Source: Flavihumibacter profundi
Lineage (GTDB): Bacteria > Bacteroidota > Bacteroidia > Chitinophagales > Chitinophagaceae
Assembly: GCF_020076305.1 (NCBI RefSeq)
Contig: NZ_JAIQXE010000003.1
Coordinates: 558,001-622,000, forward strand
Length of the DNA stretch: 64,000 nucleotides
Reading direction: 5' to 3'
The translations under genes and the position numbers were made by a program. Under the pieces are notes generated by a model that ran no database searches, was not told the origin of the DNA, and worked only from the letters and a program-made list of their open reading frames with translations. Position 1 is the first letter of the stretch; every line of letters begins with the position of its first letter. Shown here one piece after another: positions 45,081-54,718 of this stretch.

Positions 45081-46220
45081 TCACTTATCCTTTTTAACGG
45101 CCACTGCGATCTTCGAATCGGCTGTTCCATAATAAAGATACCAACTGTCGCCGAAATGAACCAGTCCTTCCAGAAAACAGACATTATTCACCTGGCCTGT
45201 GATCTCAAAAGGCCGGTCGGGTTTAAAAAAATAATTGTCAGACCGCTTTAAAACGGTGAGTGGGTCTTTCGGGTCAACCAGCACCTGGCCGGCCGCATAG
45301 GTACCTTTGGGCAGGGAGCTATCGCCTTTACCCTCACTATTCATACTGTTATACATAAACAAAATGCCTTTGTCAGTAATCATTGCCGGGGGGCCCGATT
45401 CCACTAACCTGCTGTCAAACTTGCCGGGCCTTGGCCCAAATACTATTTTAAATGCCTCATAATGATTAGTTGAATCATATTGCTTTTTGGCAAGGTCGGT
45501 TTCTGCAACCGGGGTCCAGTTGACCAGGTCATCAGAAGTAGCGGCATAAATATTCGAATCACCCCAATACATCCAGTATTTGCCATTTATCTTAGTGGCG
45601 ATCAACCTGTCTCCTTCCCTCCGGCAGATGACAGCCCCTGATTTTGACCAGTAGTTAATGTATTTTCCGCCTTCTGCATTTTTAAAGACCGAACCATGTT
45701 TTGTCCAGTTAACCAGGTCGGTTGAGCTGGCCACAAAGAGACGGGCGAGTTTGCCATCGTAAGTTGTATAGGTCATGAAATAACGCCCTTCTTCATTCTC
45801 TACAATCCGGGGATCTTCGCAGCCCCCTTCCCATTCATACATTTTATACTCGTCTTCAGCGGGAAATAAAACCGGGTCTTTCCTCCTGGTAAATACCAGT
45901 CCATCACTGCTTTCTGCCAGTCCTATCCTGGATGTTCCTGCGTATTTCCCGATTGTGTCTTCCGCGCGGTAGAGCAAATACACTTTCCCGTTTCTTACAA
46001 TGGCAGCCGGATTGAATACGTCTTTATTTTCCCAGGCGATATTCCTTTTAAGGATCGGGTCTTCAAAAGTTCCCGTACCCGGCGTCATGCAGGGATTCAC
46101 GCTATCGATTTTCTGAAAGCCGGTAAGCATCCAGTTTTGGTTGGATCCAATACCAGAACAACCCAATAAGAAAGAGGTCAATGCAAAAATGCCGGTTGCA
46201 ACAAATATATATTTACGCAT
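45081..46220 (-). CDS. GH130-family glycoside phosphorylase/hydrolase lipoprotein
   Basis: A protein of 379 residues with lipobox LLGCS (Cys21). The five-bladed propeller pattern includes VFNPAAIVRNGKVYLLYRAED and the GGCEDPRI motif (133-139), where the Asp136 region is the general acid site in GH130. The family acts on beta-mannosides, and members that target Man-GlcNAc of N-glycans are known. A cell-surface location is likely from the lipid anchor. It lies 9 bases from a NagX-like acyltransferase gene, so the two are an operon. Confidence 0.85.
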   Translation of the reverse strand: MRKYIFVATGIFALTSFLLGCSGIGSNQNWMLTGFQKIDSVNPCMTPGTGTFEDPILKRNIAWENKDVFNPAAIVRNGKVYLLYRAEDTIGKYAGTSRIGLAESSDGLVFTRRKDPVLFPAEDEYKMYEWEGGCEDPRIVENEEGRYFMTYTTYDGKLARLFVASSTDLVNWTKHGSVFKNAEGGKYINYWSKSGAVICRREGDRLIATKINGKYWMYWGDSNIYAATSDDLVNWTPVAETDLAKKQYDSTNHYEAFKIVFGPRPGKFDSRLVESGPPAMITDKGILFMYNSMNSEGKGDSSLPKGTYAAGQVLVDPKDPLTVLKRSDNYFFKPDRPFEITGQVNNVCFLEGLVHFGDSWYLYYGTADSKIAVAVKKDK

Positions 46221-46229
46221 ATCGTTATA

Positions 46230-47357
46230 TTAAACCCTGATGTAAATTTTCTTTTTATCCAGCCACCAGCCAACCAGCCAGCAGGTCAGCATATAACAAA
46301 CGGCAAAAAGCAGGGAGCCCGTGTAAGCGCCAAAACGCCTGAAAACGTTATCGTATATGGCCCTATAATAAGTATCACCCGACGATGTTCTCAGCATATT
46401 CAGGACGGTAGCCAGTATTTCAGACAAGAGGTAAATAAACAAGGGGTTCTTCCCCATTATTGTAAAAAAGCCAGTCCATTTAATCCTGCCAAGGAAATCA
46501 ACCAGGTAAATAATTCCCGCAATAATCATACAATCCAACCCGGTTGTCAAGAGGACAAAAGAGCTGGTCCACAATTTTTTATTCACAGGGAAAACGCCAT
46601 TCCAGCAATAAGCGCAGAACATCAGCAAGGAGCCGGCCAGTAGTAAAATGGCCAGGGTTTCCCATGTTTTGCCTTTACGCCTGACCAAATCACCCGCCCA
46701 GAAACCGATTACAACATTAACTATGGCAGGTAGCGTGCTGAGCAACCCTTCGGGTTCAAAACTAACCCCTTCCCCGTGAAACAGGTGTGCATCACCAAGC
46801 AACCATTTATCGAGTCGCAAACCCGCATTCCCTTCCATACTTAAGGGATCTGAAGGATCACCCAAAGTGAAGCAAAGTATCCAGTAGGCCATTAAGAACA
46901 AGGCCGAGAGCATATAGGTCGTGCGGGGTTTCAGGAAATAAATCAGCAGGGAGGCAAAACCATAACAGAGGGCAATCCTTTGCAATACCCCAAAAACCCT
47001 TGTTTCTGAAAACGGGAATGGAAGCAACTGGCGCCCATCCCACTTAATAAAAGGGAACCAATACATAAGGAAGCCCAGCCCGAAAATGATTACTGTACGC
47101 TTAAGGATTTTAGCTAAAACAGCGGACTGATTCAATCCTTCCCATTTGGGCATGACGAAAGCAATGGCATTCCCAACAGCGAATAAGAAAGAAGGAAAAA
47201 CAAGGTCAGTCGGTGTAAATCCATTCCACTGTGCGTGAAGTAAGGGAGCGAAACTGGTTGCGCTGTTTCCCGGGGTATTGACAATTATCATAAAGCAAAT
47301 CGTCATCCCCCTGAAAACATCCAGTGCAAGGAAGCGCTCTGAAGTTGTTGGATTCAT
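46230..47357 (-). CDS. HGSNAT/NagX-like membrane acyltransferase (DUF5009)
   Basis: A membrane protein of about 375 residues from the ATG at 47357 (an ATG at 47378 would add seven residues). The start RFLALDVFRGMTICFMIIVN is the signature of the heparan-alpha-glucosaminide N-acetyltransferase-like family, with about ten membrane segments and internal His. The human enzyme acetylates terminal glucosamine using acetyl-CoA from the other side of the membrane. The bacterial substrate is probably an amino sugar, fitting the GH130 neighbour, but this is inference. Confidence 0.8.
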   Translation of the reverse strand: MNPTTSERFLALDVFRGMTICFMIIVNTPGNSATSFAPLLHAQWNGFTPTDLVFPSFLFAVGNAIAFVMPKWEGLNQSAVLAKILKRTVIIFGLGFLMYWFPFIKWDGRQLLPFPFSETRVFGVLQRIALCYGFASLLIYFLKPRTTYMLSALFLMAYWILCFTLGDPSDPLSMEGNAGLRLDKWLLGDAHLFHGEGVSFEPEGLLSTLPAIVNVVIGFWAGDLVRRKGKTWETLAILLLAGSLLMFCAYCWNGVFPVNKKLWTSSFVLLTTGLDCMIIAGIIYLVDFLGRIKWTGFFTIMGKNPLFIYLLSEILATVLNMLRTSSGDTYYRAIYDNVFRRFGAYTGSLLFAVCYMLTCWLVGWWLDKKKIYIRV

Positions 47358-47392
47358 GCAGTTGTGTTGGTCCCCCAATTTAATAAGAATAT

Positions 47393-47407
47393 ACCCATTT
47401 CATGGGT
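47393..47407. promoter_or_regulatory. Short palindrome in the divergent gap
   Basis: ACCCAT-TTC-ATGGGT is a perfect 6-bp inverted repeat with a 3-base spacer. It lies between the divergent acyltransferase and alpha/beta hydrolase genes, 36 bases upstream of the hydrolase -7 element. Confidence 0.35.
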
Positions 47408-47442
47408 GCTATTTTTTGACCAGCGCTGCATGGAAAAGCAAC

Positions 47443-47450
47443 TATCTTTG
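47443..47450 (+). promoter_or_regulatory. -7 promoter element of the alpha/beta hydrolase gene
   Basis: TATCTTTG is a full match to TAnnTTTG. It is 23 bases before the ATG at 47474. The nearest upstream TTTG lies 24 bases away, longer than the usual 19-21, so the -33 element is uncertain. Confidence 0.5.
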
Positions 47451-47473
47451 AAAGACACTGAACGATCTTCCAT

Positions 47474-48460
47474 ATGCGAAAAAAATGGTTGCTGGCAATT
47501 CCTGTTTTAATCATTGCCGGATATGCTGCCGGACCCTGTCCTGCAAAACCTGTGTATTCCCCGGTTATGCCTGCTGTTCCTTCAGGTGCTGCGGCCCTTG
47601 AAGCGTATGTGAAAAGCGGTGAAGCAATGCACCATATTAAACCGGACAATGAAGCGCGTATTATCTGGAATAATGACAGTCTGCGGCAACCCACAGAATA
47701 CGCCATTGTTTACCTGCATGGCTTTTCTGCCTCCCAGTTTGAAGGAGCGCCAACCCATACCAATATTGCGCGGAAATTCGGGGCCAATCTTTACCTGGCA
47801 AGGCTTGCGGAGCATGGTATTGATACTACCGATGCCCTTGCCAACTTAACTGCAGATAAATATTGGGAATCAGCAAAGCAGGCCCTGGCCATCGGCAAAC
47901 AACTGGGAAAAAAGGTAATATTGATGGGAACGTCAACCGGTGGATCCAATGCGCTGCAGCTGGCAGCGACCTATCCCGATGATGTATATGCGCTAATTCT
48001 ATTGTCACCCAATATTGCCATTAATGACCCGAATGCCCGGCTGCTGAACAACCCCTGGGGGCTCCAGATTGCAAAAATGGTAATTGGCGGGGCAAACCGT
48101 GTGTCATCAGACCAGCGGCCTGTATATAAGCAGTACTGGAACAGCAGCTATCGCCTGGAAGCCACGGTAGCACTTGAAGAAATGCTGGAAACTACCATGA
48201 CAAAAGAAATGTTTGCCAAAGTTAAGCAACCCTTGCTGCTACTATATTATTACAAGGACAAAAACTACCAGGACAATGTGGTAAAGGTTTCTGCCATGCA
48301 GGAAATGTTCAGGGAAATCAGTACCCCGGCAAAGGAAAAACGCGAAGTAGCCATGCCAAATACCGGCGACCATGTTATAGGGTCACCTTTTAAATCAAAA
48401 GATGCCGCGGGAGTACAACAGCAGATCGAAGACTTTATGCAAACCGTGGTTGTCCATTAA
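47474..48460 (+). CDS. Alpha/beta hydrolase, secreted or membrane-anchored
   Basis: A protein of 328 residues with an N-terminal hydrophobic signal (LAIPVLIIAGYAAG, then a Cys). The alpha/beta hydrolase core has the oxyanion block YLHGFSASQFEG and the nucleophile elbow MGTSTGGSN (Ser154). The catalytic His is probably in NTGDHVIGSP near the end. Substrate is unknown; esterase or lipase are possible. It converges with the TM2 gene with two bases between stops. Confidence 0.85.
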   Translation: MRKKWLLAIPVLIIAGYAAGPCPAKPVYSPVMPAVPSGAAALEAYVKSGEAMHHIKPDNEARIIWNNDSLRQPTEYAIVYLHGFSASQFEGAPTHTNIARKFGANLYLARLAEHGIDTTDALANLTADKYWESAKQALAIGKQLGKKVILMGTSTGGSNALQLAATYPDDVYALILLSPNIAINDPNARLLNNPWGLQIAKMVIGGANRVSSDQRPVYKQYWNSSYRLEATVALEEMLETTMTKEMFAKVKQPLLLLYYYKDKNYQDNVVKVSAMQEMFREISTPAKEKREVAMPNTGDHVIGSPFKSKDAAGVQQQIEDFMQTVVVH

Positions 48461-48462
48461 AC

Positions 48463-48813
48463 TTACCTGATACCAACCATCCTGGCAGATTCATACATCT
48501 GGGTAAGGTTATAATCGGTTGCCAGTTTTTTATAGTTGACAAGATCAACGATGGTACCTATCAGGCAGAGGCCAGCGGTTAACAAGTACAAAATTCCCAT
48601 GCCAACCTGGTCAAGAACAAAACGTTGAATGCCGGATGCCCCAACAAATCCCAGGCATGTCAGCAAAAGGATTTCCTGTGGTTTTTTCCGCTTTCCACTG
48701 TACAACATAAAAAATTGTTGCTGCTGTGATTCCGTCATACTGGAGGTCAGCTCTTTAAAACCGGCCATTTCTGCCGGTTGAAGGTCCTGAAAACCCATCA
48801 GGTAGTTGTCCAT
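48463..48813 (-). CDS. TM2-domain membrane protein
   Basis: A protein of 116 residues with two membrane helices near the middle (ILLLTCLGFVGASGIQRFVL and MGILYLLTAGLCLIGTIVDLV), the layout of TM2 proteins. The N-terminal 45 residues are cytoplasmic-type and rich in Gln and Met. Its first 59 bases overlap the end of the DUF2752 gene in another frame, so the pair is coupled. The function of the family is unknown. Confidence 0.8.
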   Translation of the reverse strand: MDNYLMGFQDLQPAEMAGFKELTSSMTESQQQQFFMLYSGKRKKPQEILLLTCLGFVGASGIQRFVLDQVGMGILYLLTAGLCLIGTIVDLVNYKKLATDYNLTQMYESARMVGIR

Positions 48814-49099
48814 GAAGGCAAATTTTGTTGGTGATAATTAAAGATAGGATTCTGGTGAAAATAATCAGTACAGCAGGTAGCCCAAACCAATGGTAATGCC
48901 ATGAAATGCCCCACTGGCCATGAAGGGCTGCATGCATACTGCGGCCAAGACCACAACCCGGACAGGCATTTACCCCCAGCCAGTGAAATATGCAAAGGCT
49001 TTGTTGGTGTGCGTCAGGTTGAATACCAAAATAAATCCAGAGCAGTGCGGCAGTCCAGATGAGCCATTCATTGTTCCGGTATAGCCAGGAGGTAAACAT
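48755..49099 (-). CDS. DUF2752 membrane protein
   Basis: A protein of 114 residues. The motif CPGCGLGRSMHAALHG (46-61) is the signature of DUF2752, flanked by membrane helices (LIWTAALLWIYFGI before and FGLPAVLIIFTRILSLII after). The two Cys might bind metal or form a disulfide. It is followed, with a 59-base overlap, by the TM2 gene; this pairing is common in Bacteroidota. Function is unknown. Confidence 0.8.
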   Translation of the reverse strand: MFTSWLYRNNEWLIWTAALLWIYFGIQPDAHQQSLCIFHWLGVNACPGCGLGRSMHAALHGQWGISWHYHWFGLPAVLIIFTRILSLIITNKICLHGQLPDGFSGPSTGRNGRF

Positions 49100-49227
49100 T
49101 CAGTCCCTGAATTTACTTGATTAGCGTTATATATAGCTTCAATAAACAGGTCAGGGATTAAATAAATCAACTGAAATAAAGACGCAGGCATTTCAAATCC
49201 CTATTTTTATGGACAAAACAGCTTGCT

Positions 49228-50271
49228 ATGGTAAAATCCAGGATTGCGGGAATCGGTAAGTATTTGCCGAAAAATGTGGTTTCCAATAAAGACCTTACCA
49301 AATATATGGAGACCAACGACGAATGGATCCAGGAAAGGACGGGCATCAAAGAAAGGCGATACGCCGATCGGACAGGGGAAACGACAACGACCATGGCGGT
49401 TGAGGCAGCCACTGTAGCCATTGAAAGGGCAGGACTTACTCCACAGGATATTGATTTTATAGTATTCGCCACATTATCACCAGATTATTATTTCCCGGGA
49501 TGCGGGGTGTTGGTGCAACGAGCCATGAAGATGAAAGAAATAGGTGCGCTTGATGTACGCAACCAGTGCAGCGGCTTTATATATGCTTTATCGGTGGCTG
49601 ACCAGTTTATTAAAACCGGTATGTATAAAAACATCCTTGTCATCGGGAGCGAAAAACATTCTTTCGGGTTGGACTTCAGTACCAGGGGAAGAAATGTTTC
49701 TGTAATTTTTGGGGATGGTGCCGGGGCTGTTGTTCTGCAGGCAACCAATGAAGGCGGCAGCGGAATACTAAGCACCCATTTGCACAGTGATGGTGAAAGC
49801 GCTGAAATACTGGCCATGTACAATCCGGGTACCCATGCCAATCATTGGGGGCAATATGCGAGTTTCGACAAAGCTGAAATAGGTGAAATGTTTATGAGCC
49901 ATTCGATGATTGACGAGGCCCAGAATTTCCCTTTTATGGATGGTCCGTCGGTATTCAAAAAGGCTGTGGTAAAATTCCCGGAAGTAATACTCGAGTCGCT
50001 CACTACAAACCATTTAAAACCAGGCGACCTAAATTTATTGATCCCGCACCAGGCCAATTTGCGGATTGCACAGTTTGTCCAGCAAAAACTTGGGTTGCGT
50101 GATGACCAGGTATATAATAATATCCAGCAGTATGGCAATACCACGGCGGCTTCGGTTCCCATTGCCCTATGTGAAGCCTGGGAAAAGGGGCTAATAGAAA
50201 AAGGCGACCTGGTTTGCCTGGCCGCCTTTGGAAGTGGTTTTACCTGGGCCAGCGCCTTGTTGCGCTGGTAA
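49228..50271 (+). CDS. Beta-ketoacyl-ACP synthase III (FabH-like)
   Basis: A protein of 347 residues of the KAS III fold. The nucleophile is Cys114 in RNQCSGFIYAL. The catalytic His is in IPHQANLRI and the Asn in YGNTTAAS. Length and motifs fit initiation-type KAS III enzymes, but the central insert around YNPGTHANHWGQY is longer than in E. coli FabH. It stands apart from the pigment cluster. DarB of flexirubin synthesis is also KAS III-like, but no darA is beside it, so I do not assign it. Confidence 0.85.
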   Translation: MVKSRIAGIGKYLPKNVVSNKDLTKYMETNDEWIQERTGIKERRYADRTGETTTTMAVEAATVAIERAGLTPQDIDFIVFATLSPDYYFPGCGVLVQRAMKMKEIGALDVRNQCSGFIYALSVADQFIKTGMYKNILVIGSEKHSFGLDFSTRGRNVSVIFGDGAGAVVLQATNEGGSGILSTHLHSDGESAEILAMYNPGTHANHWGQYASFDKAEIGEMFMSHSMIDEAQNFPFMDGPSVFKKAVVKFPEVILESLTTNHLKPGDLNLLIPHQANLRIAQFVQQKLGLRDDQVYNNIQQYGNTTAASVPIALCEAWEKGLIEKGDLVCLAAFGSGFTWASALLRW

Positions 50272-50286
50272 ACCAGAATGCAATAC

Positions 50287-51627
50287 CTACAATATTTTTT
50301 GTGTGTCAGTCATAAACACCCTGGTGCTAACCGTATAAGGATTGCCCTGGGTATCCATGTATTTGAGGTCTACATAGAAGGCCCGGTATCCTGATTCCGG
50401 CAAAGGCTCTGTGATAGTCAGTTTATCCTTCTTTGAGATATTGGTATCATCACTTGTCCACTTATCATTGCGGAAATCAGTATCCGGTGAATCAGCGTGC
50501 CATACAATAACGTCAATAAGTTTGTCTTTTGTGGCGTTGATATTCACTTTAATTCCCTTTTTACTAACTGATGTCGTCCATCCGCAATTAGGATATGCAG
50601 AGTTTGTCATCGTTTCGCCGAAGAAAGCACTCAAGGCTTGCAAAGCCTGTTTTTTATCGCCGAGGTCATGCCCGGCATTGGGTACGTAATGCAAACGGTT
50701 CTTACCGGGGATGCTATCCAGGTAATTTTTGATATTATCCACTACCCAATATTCATCATTAGTGCCCATAAAAATCAATTTAGGCATGGTCAATGTTTTG
50801 CGGTAGGAATAAGGGTCCACCATAGTGTTAATAGCCATTCCGCTTTCAGTTTTTGAGCCCTGCGGAATACCCAGTTTTACATAATCTTCAATCTGTACAC
50901 TATAGTCACCCAGCGCTGTTAACTGGTATTGCAGGCTCACCGGCATATTCAGTACATCAATCACCATTGGTGCAATAGCCTGTGCCCGTTTATCATTAGC
51001 GCCAGTAAGCCAGGTAGTCCATCCGCGTTTGGAGGCCCCTGATATTACAAAGCGGTTCACGCTAAAATTGAGTTCCTTTTTTGAAAATTCCTGTACGGCA
51101 TCCATTGCCTTAACGGCACTCTTCACCATTGGAAAAAGTAAAGGCCATGAATAGTCCTTCTTCTCTTTGAAGTTATGCAGTGTATAAGATATCAGTGCAT
51201 CTTCAGTGAGGCTATCATACAATGGCTGGTTCGGGGTTTGCCTCAGTACGGCAACAATTGCGTGATTGGTTTCAGCAATTTTACCCATTGCATCATTAAA
51301 ATCATCTTCGCGCCCGTTCCAGTTGGGCAGGCCGTCTTTCAGGGATCCGCCTGTGATAAAGAGGAGTGCGCCGTCGTACTTGTTTTCTTTTGGTACCAAT
51401 ATGGTAAGCTGGTGCTTCCAGGTATACTCCCGCCATTTTTGGGAAGTAACCAATAATGCATAAGCTTTTACATTACCAATGTCGTAACTGTCCTTTACTT
51501 CCCATTTAAAGCTGTTATCGCCATTATGCAAATAACTTTGCAAAGCCGTGGAAGGTGAAATGGGAGACTGGGCCAATACCAGTAAGGAAATAAATAATGT
51601 CGTAATACTTAAAGATATTTTCTTCAT
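50287..51627 (-). CDS. PhoPQ-activated PqaA-like secreted hydrolase
   Basis: A protein of 446 residues with a signal peptide (ITTLFISLLVLAQ). The alpha/beta-hydrolase elbow is VISGASKRGWTTWL, with Ser199 as the likely nucleophile; LLFITGGSLKDG is the family's oxyanion block, and AGHDLGD holds a candidate catalytic His. This pattern is that of the PhoPQ-activated pathogenicity-related family. The substrate is unknown. The gene is last in the second SusC/SusD operon, 46 bases from the ceramidase-like gene. Confidence 0.82.
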   Translation of the reverse strand: MKKISLSITTLFISLLVLAQSPISPSTALQSYLHNGDNSFKWEVKDSYDIGNVKAYALLVTSQKWREYTWKHQLTILVPKENKYDGALLFITGGSLKDGLPNWNGREDDFNDAMGKIAETNHAIVAVLRQTPNQPLYDSLTEDALISYTLHNFKEKKDYSWPLLFPMVKSAVKAMDAVQEFSKKELNFSVNRFVISGASKRGWTTWLTGANDKRAQAIAPMVIDVLNMPVSLQYQLTALGDYSVQIEDYVKLGIPQGSKTESGMAINTMVDPYSYRKTLTMPKLIFMGTNDEYWVVDNIKNYLDSIPGKNRLHYVPNAGHDLGDKKQALQALSAFFGETMTNSAYPNCGWTTSVSKKGIKVNINATKDKLIDVIVWHADSPDTDFRNDKWTSDDTNISKKDKLTITEPLPESGYRAFYVDLKYMDTQGNPYTVSTRVFMTDTQKIL

Positions 51628-51673
51628 GTGAACCGGGTAATTTTAAATGTCTGAATTTTAAAGAAAGTAAAAA

Positions 51674-52957
51674 CTATTTAGCATCACTTTGTGCAGCAGG
51701 GCTTTCCTTAACCAATTTAAGTGCTTCATTAATATAAATTTCGCCAGTCATTTCCCCCAGGCTCGTGCGGCTTACATAGTCATATCTTTCGAAGCTGTGG
51801 AAATCCACTTTGGTCAGCATGTAACCAAAGGCATCATTGGTTAATCCAAAAAGAAAAGGCTGTTTCGTGTGCATATTCCTTTTTACATAGTAACCAATAT
51901 TGGGTAATGCTTCCCCCGGGATAGTCAGTACCTGTGCTGTACCAATATTCAGCAGGTTAAGTTGTGTAAAAGCAGAATCCGTGCTGGCATTACCCTTTGT
52001 CAAGTTCAGCGGAGAATGCGTAATCACATATTTCATGATATCAGATTCAATAGGGAAGCTGATTTTCCTGGATGTGCAAAACAGGTTGGGATCTGCCTGA
52101 ACAGGGGCATTCGAAATAATGCGGAGGGCTTCATCTGCCAGAAGTTCGCCGATACGAATGCATTCCTGCCAATCATTGGCTTCCTTGCCATTATCAAGCC
52201 TGGTATCTGCGGTAACCATTCCTCCCTGCGCGCTATTCATAAACAAAGCAATACCACCGGCTTTTGATTCAATCCTGGAGTAAAGCGGGCCACAGAGATC
52301 CGGACTTAAAATACCCTGTCCAGAACCAATTATTTCAGGATGTATCGCGTAGTTAACCAGCGTTGCGATGGCCTTGCCTTTATTCTTTCCACCAGCAGCA
52401 ATTGCCTGAATTACGCCGCAGCGTGGATCATACAATTTTGGTGCATAATAATTATAAGAAATTTTCCCCTTTGCATCAGCAACAGCAGTTTTTAATGAAG
52501 CAGGTTCCAGCTTTGAAACTGCTTCATTCACGGCATCTGCAATTTGTTGCACACACCAGTCCAGGTATTTAAGATCGGCATATGACGCGCCTTTTTCATC
52601 GGGGAATCCGTAAGCATCAGGGGCGCTATGGGTGTGGGTAACACCTATTAAAATATTCTCAGGTGGTATCCCTTTAATAAGTGCCCTTGATTTATTCCCT
52701 AACACTGATGGCCATCCTAAGTTATCAATATTCACGATGGCAATCCTGGTACCGCCTTTTTCAAGAACCAGGGCACGTGCGTAAAGTTCACCCTGTTTGA
52801 TTTTTGTAGGTTTGGGTGTGCCTATACCACCAGACACCGGTAATAAAGGATCGGGGGTTATAACCCTTACTGCAGCGCCTGCTTTAAAGGTTTGGCTGTT
52901 CGCAAAAGGTACAAAAGCAACTAAACAAAAAATATAAAACAATACTCTTTTAATCAT
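51674..52957 (-). CDS. Neutral/alkaline ceramidase-like secreted protein
   Basis: About 427 residues from the ATG at 52957 (an ATG at 53008 would add a charged leader before the signal). The signal peptide is followed by FKAGAAVRVITP, the opening of the neutral ceramidase N-terminal domain. Zinc-site motifs are THTHSAPD (107-114) and NYAIHPEIIG. It lacks the C-terminal domain of full ceramidases (usually about 650 or more residues), so it may act on another amide. It sits in the SusC/SusD operon between SusD and PqaA. Confidence 0.8.
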   Translation of the reverse strand: MIKRVLFYIFCLVAFVPFANSQTFKAGAAVRVITPDPLLPVSGGIGTPKPTKIKQGELYARALVLEKGGTRIAIVNIDNLGWPSVLGNKSRALIKGIPPENILIGVTHTHSAPDAYGFPDEKGASYADLKYLDWCVQQIADAVNEAVSKLEPASLKTAVADAKGKISYNYYAPKLYDPRCGVIQAIAAGGKNKGKAIATLVNYAIHPEIIGSGQGILSPDLCGPLYSRIESKAGGIALFMNSAQGGMVTADTRLDNGKEANDWQECIRIGELLADEALRIISNAPVQADPNLFCTSRKISFPIESDIMKYVITHSPLNLTKGNASTDSAFTQLNLLNIGTAQVLTIPGEALPNIGYYVKRNMHTKQPFLFGLTNDAFGYMLTKVDFHSFERYDYVSRTSLGEMTGEIYINEALKLVKESPAAQSDAK

Positions 52958-53008
52958 CTTTTTGTCTTTTTTAAGCAATATTTCAAAGGTTTGCCATTTA
53001 TAAACCAT

Positions 53009-54694
53009 CTACCAGGGTTTGCCTGTTCCTGTACTTATCCATGGTTTCGACCATGGGCTGTTTTTAGATCCATCATTTCCGAAATTAGAATACATGGTTG
53101 TTTCAAGATTATTTTCTGCAGCCGTTGCATTATTGCTATTCAGGTTCCTCTCTTCAAGAGGATAGTAAAATCTCACGGGAAGTTCTTTAGCAACTGTACG
53201 GCCTTCGACCCCATGCAATTCAGGATAGCCGGTTCTCCGCCAGTCAAACCATGCTTCTGTTGCTACTGACCAGCTGGCTATCCATTTCTGTGTTATGATC
53301 TGTTGCTGGGTACCGTTGAAAACCACTTCAGGCTGGTTGATGTAATTATTAAATTCACTGGTCACACCCCACGCATCGAATGAAGCCCTGATAGCTGCAT
53401 TATAATGCAAGGCCGCATCACCCGCACTCCAGCCATATACTGAAGATGCTTCTGCCAGGATAAAATTTACTTCGGCAGCCGTCATCACCCTGGCCATTGC
53501 ACCCTTTCCATTCGCGAAAGTTTTATTTACCCAGGAAACATGCGGATTATGGGCAGCCTGTTCGGCAGTTGGACTCAAATTATAAAGTTGCGGTGCATTT
53601 AACGCAACCGGAAGTCCGACATAATGCGGGTCCTGGTTAATATCATCAACGGTCAGGTTTTTTGCATTTAAATAACCGGTAGAAACTATTCGAACGGTCC
53701 TGGTTTCACCATCAATTACGGTATCGACTGTCCTGTTTACAGCTCCAGTAAGGCTGGGATCCAGCAGGATAGAAACCTGGACTTTTTCAGCCCATACAGC
53801 AATGCGCGGGTCCTTCAGCCTGAGGAGTTCCGTTACCAGGGTATTGCACATTTTGATCCTCCGGTAATTACTGCTGTCCGATTGCGGAACCGCATAGGAT
53901 GGCCATGAATCAGCATCACTGTTACCAGGAAAACTCATGGTAGCGTCATCAGCAGCATTTGTTATAATCGGGTATTGGGTAGGATTACCTGCTATTTTTT
54001 CTATTCCAGCTTTTGCTATTTCCGGTTCTTTTACAGAAAGGCGCATGTAGTAACGAAGGGCGAGGGAGTTAGCGAATTGCTGCCATTTCTTCAAATCACC
54101 GCCGTAATACACATCCGCAGCCCCTATTGCTGACTCGTTATTATCTCCCTGGGACAATAAGGTATTCGCTAATTCAAGGTTAGCAAGGATACTGTCATAA
54201 ATGCTTTTCTGGCTATCATAAGCGGGGAAAGTATATTCATTACCACCCATATCTCCCATCACGGCCTGTGAGTAAGGGACATCACCCCACAAATCTGTGA
54301 TCAATCCAAACATCAGCGATTTCATGACTAATGTTATTCCTACACGTCCATTGTAACCCTTGGCTAATGATTTATCATAAACAAACTTGTTGTTCCTGAG
54401 GATATCATAAAAACTTCCCCAGCTATTGCTGTTACCCCAATCGTAGTTGTTATGGCCACCGCCCCAGCCATCTTTCTGAGTATGCTGCATTACACCTGCA
54501 ATGTCACCATATCCCAGTGTTACAAATGTCTTGGCAGATTCAGTTAATACGGTTGATAAAACCAGGTCGGGGTTTGTAGTTTCCGGGTTAGCGCCATTTG
54601 GATTTTCATTCAGTTCCTGCAGGTGCTTTGAGCAGGAAAATAATACCGTGGCTAAAACGAGGAATGACAGTGCAAATATTTTATACTTATTCAT
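53009..54694 (-). CDS. SusD/RagB-like outer membrane lipoprotein 2
   Basis: A protein of 561 residues. The lipobox VLFSC (Cys20) is followed by LQELNENPNGANPETTNPD, typical of the SusD-like_2 group. The middle has the TPR-like helices of the fold (YYGGDLKKWQQFANSLALRYYM). It pairs with the SusC gene at 54719 (24 bases). Ligand unknown. Confidence 0.9.
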   Translation of the reverse strand: MNKYKIFALSFLVLATVLFSCSKHLQELNENPNGANPETTNPDLVLSTVLTESAKTFVTLGYGDIAGVMQHTQKDGWGGGHNNYDWGNSNSWGSFYDILRNNKFVYDKSLAKGYNGRVGITLVMKSLMFGLITDLWGDVPYSQAVMGDMGGNEYTFPAYDSQKSIYDSILANLELANTLLSQGDNNESAIGAADVYYGGDLKKWQQFANSLALRYYMRLSVKEPEIAKAGIEKIAGNPTQYPIITNAADDATMSFPGNSDADSWPSYAVPQSDSSNYRRIKMCNTLVTELLRLKDPRIAVWAEKVQVSILLDPSLTGAVNRTVDTVIDGETRTVRIVSTGYLNAKNLTVDDINQDPHYVGLPVALNAPQLYNLSPTAEQAAHNPHVSWVNKTFANGKGAMARVMTAAEVNFILAEASSVYGWSAGDAALHYNAAIRASFDAWGVTSEFNNYINQPEVVFNGTQQQIITQKWIASWSVATEAWFDWRRTGYPELHGVEGRTVAKELPVRFYYPLEERNLNSNNATAAENNLETTMYSNFGNDGSKNSPWSKPWISTGTGKPW

Positions 54695-54718
54695 AATAAA
54701 TAACTATTTATGAATTAC

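Noticed and set aside
49228-50271. Calling the KAS III gene darB
   Set aside because: It has ordinary KAS III motifs, lies far from the pigment cluster and has no darA partner.
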